Below are positions 14,335 through 21,237 of a stretch of 21,848 nucleotides of DNA, piece by piece. The notes under the pieces were generated by a model that saw only the letters and a list, made by a program, of their open reading frames with translations, was not told the origin of the DNA and searched no databases. Both the position numbers and the translations under genes were made by a program. Source of the DNA: an uncultured Collinsella sp. Lineage in GTDB: Bacteria > Actinomycetota > Coriobacteriia > Coriobacteriales > Coriobacteriaceae. The stretch covers positions 1 through 21,848 of the forward strand of contig CABUQY010000028.1 of the NCBI GenBank assembly GCA_902493915.1, given 5' to 3'. How positions within the stretch are numbered: the stretch's first letter is position 1; every line of letters starts with the position of its first letter.

Positions 14335-15240
14335 CTAATCTGCGAGGGCATCGCAAACGCCATCGAGCAGACGTACCGCGAGCGTCTGGGCGTCGCTGGC
14401 AGTGAAGGTGCCGTTGTAGCGCGTCATGCCGGTGAGCTCAATACGGATGCGTGCCGGCTTTTGCTGCGCGGCGACATTGGCGGTGCGGATGCGCTGGGCC
14501 AGGTTGTGGCACTCGGCGAGGGCAATCGTGGCGCGCGGAGCAGTGTCGGCGGGTAGCTCATCGCTTGCGATCTCGAGCACCAGGTCGACATCGGTCGGAA
14601 CCTCGGAGTCGCAAAGCATCATACCGCTGCTGTCGGTCGTCGCCGTGGCGATGTTCCACATGCGCGATGCTACGCTGCGCGCGATAGGGTCCTCGCCAAT
14701 GACGGCAATCTGGAAACGCTCAAGTACGTTGGCCGCGCGGGCAAAGCCGATGCGCGATTCGGCCTCGGTCACCGAAGGTTTACCCTCCCACACATGGTGC
14801 AGGCGGTTGATATAGGCGTAGGTATCCTGGAACGCCATACCGTCGGCAAACAGACCGACGTTTTCCTGGAACTGCTGAAGGGCCGCCTCGGTGTGAGGGC
14901 CAAAGTAGCCATCGTCCTCGCCGCAGGCAAAGCCCAAAACGTTGAGCGCCCTCTGCAGGGCCTGTACGTCGGCGCCATGGAAATTGGGCATACGCAGGTA
15001 GAGAGTACGGTCGCCCAGCTTATACGAGGCGTCGACCAAGGCACTCCAGCAGGGGATGTCAACGGCGTGACCGGCGGCAAGACCGCTGTCGAGCCTAAAG
15101 GTGCTAACGGCCTGCTCGGTGGTAGCACCAAAGTGCTTGTCGGCGACCTCGGTGGCATCAATCGTGTAGCCGAGCTGCAGGAGACGAGACTGCACATCCT
15201 CGACGGCTGCTCCCTGCATGCCCGTTGTAATAGGTTCCAT
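14335..15240 (-). CDS. CwlM-like cytoplasmic peptidoglycan-binding-domain protein
   Basis: A 301-aa protein with no signal peptide or membrane segment. Two peptidoglycan-binding_1 repeats occupy about residues 6-70 (from GMQGAAVEDVQSRLLQLGY) and 85-145 (HGADVQALQRALNVLGF, DGYFGPHTEAALQQFQ). The region VDASYKLGDRTLYLRM between them closely resembles what I recall of mycobacterial CwlM, a cytoplasmic regulator of MurA that has the same two repeats followed by an inactive amidase-like domain. Residues about 170-301 here could be a further decayed form of that domain; the amidase DPGHGG motif is absent. AAAGGGG 7 nt before the ATG supports the start. The gene lies 139 nt downstream of the polyprenyl synthase, also on the minus strand. 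A plain structural role is the alternative. Confidence 0.65.
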   Translation of the reverse strand: MEPITTGMQGAAVEDVQSRLLQLGYTIDATEVADKHFGATTEQAVSTFRLDSGLAAGHAVDIPCWSALVDASYKLGDRTLYLRMPNFHGADVQALQRALNVLGFACGEDDGYFGPHTEAALQQFQENVGLFADGMAFQDTYAYINRLHHVWEGKPSVTEAESRIGFARAANVLERFQIAVIGEDPIARSVASRMWNIATATTDSSGMMLCDSEVPTDVDLVLEIASDELPADTAPRATIALAECHNLAQRIRTANVAAQQKPARIRIELTGMTRYNGTFTASDAQTLAVRLLDGVCDALAD

Positions 15241-15379
15241 GAACGAACCCCTTTCGGCGTATCATTCGTTTTATTTGAGCGCCTGTCGGATAGACGACGC
15301 AAAGGGATGCATAAACATACATTCAACAGTGTAGCAACTTGTACCCAAATGCGCTGCCGACAGGTTTTGCACCCCCTCG

Positions 15380-16405
15380 CTAGTTGAGCCGCTCCACAAA
15401 GAAATCTGCCATGGAGAGGAACAGTTCGCGTGCATGCGGGTCGAGCGAAACGTCCTCGATGGCGGCCTTGGCTTTGGCGGTTAGGTCCAGCGCGTAGGCG
15501 TGGGCGTAATCGATAGAGCCGGTCTCCTGGAAGATTTCCACGGCGCGCGCGAGCTGCGCGGGGTCCTCGGTGCCCGAGGAGAGGATCGCTTCAATCTCGT
15601 CGTGATAGCGCTCATCAGACAGGGCGTGCACGGCAACGAGCGTGCGCTTACCCTCGGTGATGTCGGTGTGGAAGTCCTTGTTGGCGGCCTCCTTGGTGCC
15701 GACAAGGTTGAGCAGGTCGTCTTGAATTTGGAAGGCAAGGCCGGTGTGCAGGCCAAAGGCGCGCAGCGCCTCAATTTGCTCCTCGCTGCCTCCGCCAATG
15801 ATGGCTCCGGTGGCAAGCGGCGTGGCTCCGCTGTAATACGCGGTCTTGTGCGTTGCCATGTCCAGGTAATCGTCGACCGAGATGTCGAAGCGTGCGTCAC
15901 GGACCCAGCCCAAGTCGAGCGCCTGGCCCTCGATGGTGCGGACGATCATCTCGGTAAGCTCGTGGAGTACGCGTAGCTTTATGCTGGGCTCAAGCGTGGG
16001 ATCGTCGAGAACCGTCTTGGTGACCATGGTGAGCGCGAGGTCGCCGCAGTTGATGGCAAGCCCCGTGCCCTCGGTGAGGTGTATGCAGGGCTTGCCGCGG
16101 CGCAGCTGCCCGTTATCGGCGATGTCGTCGTGGATAAGCGCACCCGACTGGAAATGCTCGATGGCCGCCGCGGCGCTGCGGGCGCTCTCAAAGCTGCCAC
16201 CTACCGCGGTGGCGGCGAGCATGCAGATGAGCGGGCGGTGACGCTTGCCGGCATTGGCCGTAAATGCCGAGAGTGGGGTATACAGGTAGCGCTCGATATC
16301 GGCAGAGGTCGCCTGTCCGTCAAAGAACGTGGCCAGATAGTCGTTAATCTGGTCAAAATGCTGGGCTAAAAAGCTGGTAAACGGACTGGACACAGGCTCT
16401 CGCAT
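15380..16405 (-). CDS. Polyprenyl (geranylgeranyl/farnesyl-type) diphosphate synthase
   Basis: Adds isopentenyl diphosphate units to allylic diphosphates, supplying quinone and lipid-carrier precursors. GKRHRP (residues 53-58) binds the pyrophosphate. The first Asp-rich motif is IHDDIADNGQLRRGKP with Asp93, Asp94 and Asp97. HKTAYYSG and the second motif FQIQDDLLNL (Asp229, Asp230) complete the active site; the third acidic position of the second motif is Asn233. The 341-aa length is typical. Chain length cannot be decided by eye. The start at 16405 has only a weak AAGAAAG ribosome site, and the 5' region merges into the decayed HAD gene, so its promoter may have been acquired by the deletion that truncated that gene. 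Confidence 0.9.
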   Translation of the reverse strand: MREPVSSPFTSFLAQHFDQINDYLATFFDGQATSADIERYLYTPLSAFTANAGKRHRPLICMLAATAVGGSFESARSAAAAIEHFQSGALIHDDIADNGQLRRGKPCIHLTEGTGLAINCGDLALTMVTKTVLDDPTLEPSIKLRVLHELTEMIVRTIEGQALDLGWVRDARFDISVDDYLDMATHKTAYYSGATPLATGAIIGGGSEEQIEALRAFGLHTGLAFQIQDDLLNLVGTKEAANKDFHTDITEGKRTLVAVHALSDERYHDEIEAILSSGTEDPAQLARAVEIFQETGSIDYAHAYALDLTAKAKAAIEDVSLDPHARELFLSMADFFVERLN

Positions 16406-16510
16406 TCTTTCTTAGATCGCATCGTTGCATTATGCAGACAACATATTGCCACATTGGGGCGTCAAGTACGGCCCTGATTCCGGCCCGTTTGGTGCACTTG
16501 CGAGGCGAGA

Positions 16511-17157
16511 CTTCAGTGACCTCGAGATCGGCGTAACCGCCCGCGAGGCACACGACGCCAGCCCACGGCAGCTCGAGCAGCTTGGGATGGATGCAGCGGC
16601 GGGTGCGCCCCGTGCAGATAAGGGCTTTGTTGCCGTTGGCGACAAACGTGCGAATTGCCTGTGCAACCGTCTCGTTGGGATAGGGAGAAATGTCTTGCTC
16701 TCCCTCGTGGAGCTCTTGGACAAGTTTGGGATCTTGCCAGGCGAGTGTACCGTCGATGTCGGAGAAGCAGATATCGCCATGCTTTTTGGCGACGTCGTCT
16801 CCCGTCAAGCGCGAGAGCGCCGTGTTGCTGGCAATATGGTCCTCGGTCCCGGGGTTTAAGGTCAAAGGGCAGGCTAAGACCTCGAAAGCTCAGAAAGAAG
16901 ATGGCGCTAAAGATGAGTCCGATTCCGAGCGCCAAAAGGTAGGAGCCGGCATGAGTCTGCATGAGCGGGATAAACTTGAAGGCGGCCATTTCCATAAAGC
17001 CGCACGAGAAGATGCCGACGACGCCTAAGAAGTTCATGGCCACGGCGATAGCAAGAAGGCCAAAGAGCTTGATCCAGCCTGTGGCGGTGAAACCGGCCCA
17101 GGGCGCAAGCTCGTCGAGGGGACGATGGTCGTGCCAGCAGTTTTGAGCGAACCGATT
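16511..17157 (-). pseudogene. Decayed PTS EIIC C-terminus joined to a truncated Cof-type HAD phosphatase
   Basis: On the minus strand, translation in one frame from about 17157 gives hydrophobic helices ending YLLALGIGLIFSAIFFLSF and then LPFDLK, the usual end of a PTS EIIC domain (normally ...FDLKTPGRED). At the run AAACCCCGGG (plus strand 16848-16857) the frame shifts, and the continuation NPGTEDH leads without a stop into a HAD domain with motif I DICFSDIDGTLAW and motif II LICTGR. The HAD stops being recognisable after GGYADLEV; its cap and motifs III and IV are missing. The EIIC has no N-terminal part. It faces a TreR-like regulator, so it is probably the remains of a trehalose-type PTS locus. 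A fused EIIC-HAD ancestor is possible but unproven. Confidence 0.75.
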
Positions 17158-17239
17158 TAAGCACGGCAGAAACCGTCAACGGTTAAATGCTGTCGCTTTA
17201 CCGATAATCGGTTTGAACAACTTTGAGAAATGTTATCGT
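17148..17239 (+). promoter_or_regulatory. Candidate GntR operator cluster and promoter before the TreR-like gene
   Basis: AACCGAT at 17150-17156, the palindrome AACCGT-CA-ACGGTT at 17171-17184 and the palindrome ACCGAT-A-ATCGGT at 17200-17212 share an ACCGNT half-site. An extended -10 box TGTTATCGT lies at 17231-17239, with GTTTGA (17211-17216) as possible -35, overlapping the last palindrome. This fits autoregulation by the GntR protein encoded next and control of the lost divergent PTS gene. Confidence 0.6.
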
Positions 17240-17273
17240 GCCTATCCAGAAATGAAAAAATAGAGGTGAAACA

Positions 17274-17993
17274 ATGCCGAAAGCGATATACGAAGGAATC
17301 TACCGAGAAATTCGCTCGCGCATCATTAATGGGACCTATGCGTTTCAGGAGATGCTGCCAACCGAGGCCGAGCTAACCGCTGAGTTTGGCTGCACGCGCA
17401 ATACCGTCCGTCGCGCTTTGAGCATGTTGGCCGATGAGATGTTTGTGCAGCCCATACACGGCAAGGGCGTGCGCGTTATTTGGCTCAAGGGCGAAACCGA
17501 CATGCTGGGCATGCTCGAAGAAGTCGAGTCGTTTGGTGAGTTTGCAAAGCGCAACCATGCCGTTGCTTCGACGGACGTTAAGTCCTTTGAACATCTAATT
17601 TGCACCGAGCAACTCTCTCGTCGCTTGGGTTTTAAGGTGGGTGAGGAGCTGATTCGCGTAGTGCGTGTCCGAAGCCTCAACGGCAGCGCGCGTCAAGTGG
17701 ACCATGGCTATTTTTTGGCGTCGATCGCCAAGGGTCTGACCCCCGAGATCGCGGCGGATTCTCTCTACAGCTATCTGGAGCACAAGTGCGGCGTCAAAGT
17801 GATGGCGAGCCGTCGTACGGTGAGTGTCGAGCTCGCCAACGATGAGGACTGCAGCTATCTTGACCTTGGCAAATACAACTGCGTTGCCGTCATGGAGAGC
17901 CAGTCGTACACCTCGGATGGCATCTTGTTTGAGGTGACACACGCCCGTACGCACCCCGAGATCTTCCATTACCGCGTCAATTCCAAGCGATAG
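17274..17993 (+). CDS. GntR-family (HutC/UTRA subfamily) repressor, TreR-like
   Basis: A 239-aa transcription factor. Residues 1-70 are a GntR winged helix-turn-helix (LPTEAELTAEFGCTRNTVRR, then the wing HGKGVRVI). Residues about 85-232 are a UTRA ligand domain. DSLYSYLEHKCGVKV, ANDEDCSYLDL and the spacing of these blocks resemble TreR of Bacillus, the trehalose-6-phosphate-responsive repressor, and length also agrees (238 aa). AGAGGTG precedes the ATG. The divergent partner, a PTS EIIC remnant, has decayed, so this repressor may have lost its main target or now acts elsewhere. A strong terminator closes the gene. Confidence 0.85.
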   Translation: MPKAIYEGIYREIRSRIINGTYAFQEMLPTEAELTAEFGCTRNTVRRALSMLADEMFVQPIHGKGVRVIWLKGETDMLGMLEEVESFGEFAKRNHAVASTDVKSFEHLICTEQLSRRLGFKVGEELIRVVRVRSLNGSARQVDHGYFLASIAKGLTPEIAADSLYSYLEHKCGVKVMASRRTVSVELANDEDCSYLDLGKYNCVAVMESQSYTSDGILFEVTHARTHPEIFHYRVNSKR

Positions 17994-18027
17994 GCAACCG
18001 GCTCGCACGGGTCGTCCGCTCAACGCG

Positions 18028-18076
18028 AAAGCACCTTCTCAAATCGATGTCAAATCGGCTTGAGAAGGTGCTTTTT
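18028..18076 (+). terminator. Rho-independent terminator after the GntR gene
   Basis: AAAGCACCTTCTCAA (18028-18042) pairs perfectly with TTGAGAAGGTGCTTT (18060-18074), with a 17-nt loop and a T run through 18076. It lies 35 nt after the stop codon. Confidence 0.92.
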
Positions 18077-18200
18077 CTGTAAAACCTTCTTTATGATTGT
18101 TTAGGCAATAATTGTCAAGCAATGAATTACAATCGTCATTCACTGATTATTTTCTAACACTCTAGTAAATACTTGTTCAAACGACTAGCTAATTAGCATA

Positions 18201-18393
18201 TTGGGCAAGTCAGTAAAAGGGCACAGTATTCAAGCGCTGGTGGCCGCTCTTTATGCTGCCTACGTACCTGACGTTAATGACCGGGTTCGCGATTCCCTTT
18301 ATCCAGGGCTTCTATCTCTCGCTCTGTCTGTTTATTACCATCAACAACACGCATTTTGCCAGTATCAAAAAAACTACGTGCGCGCATTGAAAA
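18201..18393 (+). pseudogene. Remnant of a sugar ABC-transporter permease N-terminus (MalF/UgpA type)
   Basis: The stretch begins in one frame with GKSVKGHS, continues after a shift near 18228 as FKRWWPLFMLPTYLTLMTG then FAIPFIQGFYLSLCLF, and shifts back at the seven-A run near 18367-18373 to end NYVRAL. Joined, these give the cytoplasmic basic start and first membrane helix of a MalF/UgpA permease. It has no ATG, two frameshifts and is cut off at about residue 60, immediately before the galE terminator. The 120 bases before it (18077-18200) are AT-rich and hold nothing I can name. Confidence 0.75.
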
Positions 18394-18425
18394 AAGGCCC
18401 TGGTCTCGTATTGGAGACCAGGGCC
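18390..18425 (-). terminator. Rho-independent terminator of galE
   Basis: On the minus strand GGCCCTGGTCTC pairs with GAGACCAGGGCC (plus 18414-18425 and 18396-18407) over a 6-nt loop and is followed by a six-T run (plus-strand As at 18390-18395). It lies about 45 nt after the galE stop. Confidence 0.92.
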
Positions 18426-18470
18426 AGTAGATTTCTGGGACACGCCTTAAAATCTACCGCGGCAGATCGG

Positions 18471-19532
18471 CTACTCGGCGTCGGCGAAGCCGTTGGGGTT
18501 GTGGCTCTGCCAATTCCAGCTGTCACGGCACATATCCGCGATGTCGTACTGGGCCTTCCAACCCATCATACGTTCGGCCTTGGAGGCATCGCACCAGTTG
18601 GCGGCGATGTCGCCGGCACGGCGCTCGCGGATCACGTAGGGCAGCTCCTTGCCGCAGGCCTTGGAGAAGGCGGCGACGACCTCGAGTACCGAGGTGCCGG
18701 TGCCGGTGCCCAGGTTAAAGATCTCGACACCGGTCTTGCCGTTCATCCAGTTGAGGGCGGCCACGTGACCAGATGCCAGGTCGCACACGTGGATGTAGTC
18801 GCGAACACCGGTGCCGTCGGGGGTGGGGTAATCGTTGCCAAAGACCTGAACGGCCTCGAGCTTACCGACGGCGACCTGGGCGACGTAAGGCACCAGGTTG
18901 TTGGGGATACCCTTGGGATCCTCGCCGATCAGGCCCGACGGATGGGCGCCGATGGGATTGAAATAACGGAGCAGCACGACGTCCCACTCGGGGTCGGCGG
19001 TGTGGACGTCCATGAGGATCTGCTCAATCATCCACTTGGTCCAACCGTAGGGGTTGGTCGCGGGCTTCTTGGGGTCTTCCTCGGTGACGGGCGGATTGTC
19101 CGGATCGCCGTAGACGGTCGAGGAGCTCGAGAAGATGATGGACTTGCAGCCATGGTTGCGCATGACGTCAATGAGCACCAGGGTGTTCTCGATATTGTTG
19201 TGGTAGTACTCGACGGGCTTGCTCACCGACTCGCCAACGGCCTTAAAGCCGGCGAAGTGGATGACACGGTCGATCTGGTGGGTATCGAAGATCTTGTCCA
19301 TCGCATCGCGGTCGAGCACGTTGGCCTCGTAGAAGGTGAGGTTCTTGGCGGCCTCGTCGCCCACGATGGTCTTGACGCGGTCGACGGCGACAGCGCTGGA
19401 GTTGGAGAGGTCATCGACGACGACAACCTGGTAGCCACCCTCGAGCAGCTGAACGACGGTGTGCGAGCCGATAAAGCCGGCACCGCCGGTAACGAGGACG
19501 CAGGTGTCTTTGGGGTCGAGTGCTTTGGACAT
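18471..19532 (-). CDS. galE: UDP-glucose 4-epimerase
   Basis: Interconverts UDP-glucose and UDP-galactose (Leloir pathway; also supplies galactose for surface glycans). The NAD-binding GGAGFIG is at residues 16-22. The catalytic set SSSSTVYG, Tyr162 and Lys166 (PYGWTK) is intact, and LRYFNPIGAHPSGLIGEDP and the C-terminal CDASKAERMMGWKAQY segments are typical. I chose ATG 19532 (353 aa) with AGGAGA 6 nt upstream, rather than the longer frame to 19604, which would include the promoter. No other gal genes are beside it. Its neighbour downstream is a decayed sugar permease. Confidence 0.96.
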   Translation of the reverse strand: MSKALDPKDTCVLVTGGAGFIGSHTVVQLLEGGYQVVVVDDLSNSSAVAVDRVKTIVGDEAAKNLTFYEANVLDRDAMDKIFDTHQIDRVIHFAGFKAVGESVSKPVEYYHNNIENTLVLIDVMRNHGCKSIIFSSSSTVYGDPDNPPVTEEDPKKPATNPYGWTKWMIEQILMDVHTADPEWDVVLLRYFNPIGAHPSGLIGEDPKGIPNNLVPYVAQVAVGKLEAVQVFGNDYPTPDGTGVRDYIHVCDLASGHVAALNWMNGKTGVEIFNLGTGTGTSVLEVVAAFSKACGKELPYVIRERRAGDIAANWCDASKAERMMGWKAQYDIADMCRDSWNWQSHNPNGFADAE

Positions 19533-19569
19533 GTAGTCTCCTATCGAATCAGGAACACTTCTTGAGGGG

Positions 19570-19597
19570 AGTATAGCGCAGGTAGGGGTGCCAAGAA
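19570..19597 (-). promoter_or_regulatory. Candidate galE promoter
   Basis: On the minus strand TTCTTG (plus 19592-19597) and TATACT (plus 19570-19575) are 16 nt apart, about 40 nt before the galE ATG. The -10 box is a near-perfect match. Confidence 0.65.
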
Positions 19598-19727
19598 CGT
19601 GCACAGCGGGAAAACCAGAGGATTGATGTTAACGTACTCATAGAAATGCTTGCGTGGGCATAACCTCGACTTTGGCACTTGCATACGAGCCGCCGACCAT
19701 ACGGTTTGCTGCCGTTCGTGGAAATCG

Positions 19728-19755
19728 TTGGGATGCGCCGGATGTACGCTAATAT
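19728..19755 (+). promoter_or_regulatory. Candidate promoter of the secreted hydrolase gene
   Basis: TTGGGA (19728-19733) and TAATAT (19750-19755) are 16 nt apart, 44 nt before the ATG at 19800. The 130 bases between this and the divergent galE promoter contain no feature I recognise. Confidence 0.6.
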
Positions 19756-19799
19756 GTATGAGTTGAGCGACATATAAATAAACATGTAACGGAGTAGAT

Positions 19800-21014
19800 A
19801 TGTCACCAAACAGCGATTCCATCCTTTCCCAGGAGCTCTCGCGTCGTACTGCCCTCAAGGCTCTGTTCGGCGCAGCTTCTGCAGCCGTTCTTTTTGGTCT
19901 GCCCGCTCGCGCCCATGCGGCTGAGGCCAGCCAAGAAACCACTGACAAACTGAATGCCGCCCAGGCCCAGCTCGACGAGGTCCAGGCGCAGCTCGACAGC
20001 ATCGCAAATGAATATGCGGCGCTGGCCAACAAAAACGCCCAGACCCTCAACGATATCGAGGGCGTACAGGGCCAGATTGACAGCACGCAGGCGCAGATTG
20101 ATGAAAAGAAGGCCGAGCTCAAAAAGAAGCGCAACGATCTTTCCGATCGCGTTGCCGCCAGCTACAAGTCGGGCGGCACCAACATTCTGTCGCTGCTGCT
20201 CGCCTCGGGTTCGTTTGAGGAGCTCGTCGCCAACGCGCATTACGTCGAGAAGATCAACAAGAGTGACCGCGACGCCATCGAGGACATCCAGACCATCCAG
20301 GAAGAGCTCGATGCGCAAAAGACCGCGCTCGAGTCGCAGAAGGCCGACTTGGAGAAGCTCAAGGACCAGCAGACTGCCCAGATGCAGGACATGCAGGCCA
20401 AGCAGCAAGAGGTCCAGACCGTGCTGAGCGGTCTTTCCGACGACGTCAAGGAGCTCATGGCTCAGCGCGATTCCGAGATCCTCGCTGCCGCCCAGGCTGA
20501 GGAGGCTGCCAAGAAGGCCGCCGCTGCCGCGGCTGCCGCGGCTGCCGCGAACAAGAACAATTCCTACTCGGGTGGTTCGAGCTCGGGTGGTGGATCGTAT
20601 GCGCCCGGAACTCCGCAGCAGAATGCCGGCTCGGGCAAGCAGCAGGCCGTCGTCAACGCGTGCTACTCCACGCCTTCGCCGGGTCAGAACTGGTGCGCGG
20701 CGTGGGTTACCAATGTCTTCCGTAACGCCGGCGTTGGCTACTTTGGCGGTAATGCGTGCGATATGTTTAACGCCTGGTGCTATAGCTCCGACCGCTCGGC
20801 GCTGCAGGTGGGCATGATTGTGGCTGACTCCTCGCATAGCGGCACCGGTACGCCGGGCCTGCTGTATGGCCATGTGGGCATCTATGTCGGCGGCGGCATC
20901 GTCATGAGCAACGAGGGCGCCATTACATCGAAGTCGCTCGATTCGTTCATAAGCTTTTACGGTACTGGCTCTGGCGTGCGCTGGGGCTGGCTCGGCGGTA
21001 TTGCGCTGTCGTAA
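19800..21014 (+). CDS. Secreted coiled-coil peptidoglycan hydrolase-like protein (PcsB/SagA architecture, NlpC/P60- or CHAP-like C-terminus)
   Basis: 404 aa. The N-terminus carries a twin-arginine-type signal (SRRTALK at 14-20, hydrophobic stretch, AHA cleavage site near residue 40). Residues about 42-235 are a long heptad-rich coiled coil (repeated AQLDEVQAQLDS, AQIDEKKAELKKK) like the regulatory domain of PcsB. An 11-residue alanine run and a Gly/Ser-rich linker follow. The C-terminal domain (about 275-404) has a catalytic-type Cys299 in NWCAAWVTNVF and His358 in YGHVGIYVGGG, as in NlpC/P60 or CHAP cysteine peptidases that cut peptidoglycan peptides. GGAG 5 nt before the ATG supports the start. 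It probably acts outside the cell in septum splitting or wall turnover. The lack of the usual DCSG motif favours CHAP. Confidence 0.87.
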   Translation: MSPNSDSILSQELSRRTALKALFGAASAAVLFGLPARAHAAEASQETTDKLNAAQAQLDEVQAQLDSIANEYAALANKNAQTLNDIEGVQGQIDSTQAQIDEKKAELKKKRNDLSDRVAASYKSGGTNILSLLLASGSFEELVANAHYVEKINKSDRDAIEDIQTIQEELDAQKTALESQKADLEKLKDQQTAQMQDMQAKQQEVQTVLSGLSDDVKELMAQRDSEILAAAQAEEAAKKAAAAAAAAAAANKNNSYSGGSSSGGGSYAPGTPQQNAGSGKQQAVVNACYSTPSPGQNWCAAWVTNVFRNAGVGYFGGNACDMFNAWCYSSDRSALQVGMIVADSSHSGTGTPGLLYGHVGIYVGGGIVMSNEGAITSKSLDSFISFYGTGSGVRWGWLGGIALS

Positions 21015-21021
21015 AGCAGAC

Positions 21022-21159
21022 GGGGCTGCGTGCCCGCCCGCAATATATTTGATTGCCTGCTCGGGCAGTCCTGCGCAAGACGAAGGCCACATTAAGTGGC
21101 CTTCTTTGCGTGCGGAACTCGCGATCAATCAAATATATTGCGGGCGGGCACGCGGCCCT
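21022..21159 (+). repeat. Core-and-arms hairpin element, copy D
   Basis: A 34-position stem (21022-21055 with 21126-21159) has a perfect 28-bp inner part and two G-T pairs further out (21027/21154 and 21022/21159). It encloses a 70-nt core (21056-21125) of the same subtype as copy A. The arms (CGTGCCCGCCCGC then AATATATTTGATTG) are unrelated in sequence to those of the other copies but show the same plan: GC-rich outside, AT-rich next to the core. It starts 7 nt after the stop of the secreted hydrolase gene, in the same orientation. Confidence 0.92.
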
Positions 21160-21210
21160 CTCGGGTTCGGGGTGCGACACACCGGACTGGGCTATCTGAA
21201 TAAATATGGT

Positions 21211-21237
21211 GAAGGCCTCTTTCGGGGCCTTCTTTTT
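21211..21237 (+). terminator. Rho-independent terminator between convergent genes
   Basis: GAAGGCCTC (21211-21219) pairs with GGGGCCTTC (21224-21232) with one G-T pair and a 4-nt loop, then TTTTT. It terminates plus-strand transcripts arriving from the hydrolase gene through copy D, which shows that copy D is not itself relied on as the only terminator. Confidence 0.88.

Noticed and set aside
15277..15365. CCTGTCGG and CCGACAGG inverted pair flanking the upstream region of the CwlM-like gene
   Set aside because: Eight bases about 70 nt apart are too short for a confident operator or hairpin call.
18201..19565. 454-codon open frame on the plus strand
   Set aside because: Most of it is antisense to galE; only its first ~65 codons overlap the permease remnant, which needs frame changes to make sense.
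19803..21128. 441-codon open frame on the minus strand
   Set aside because: Antisense to the secreted hydrolase, which has a signal peptide, promoter and catalytic motifs.
7084..21159. The four hairpin elements as plain Rho-independent terminators
   Set aside because: Stems are far too long, a 70-nt conserved core replaces the loop, and none is followed by a T tract; copy D has a separate terminator after it.
7084..21159. The four elements as MITE or insertion sequences
   Set aside because: No shared terminal repeats, no target-site duplications that I can see, and the arms differ from copy to copy; no transposase is in the window.
7084..21159. The four elements as CRISPR repeats or integron attC sites
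   Set aside because: They are dispersed, not arrayed; attC sites conserve the ends, whereas here only the centre is conserved; no cas or integrase genes are present.
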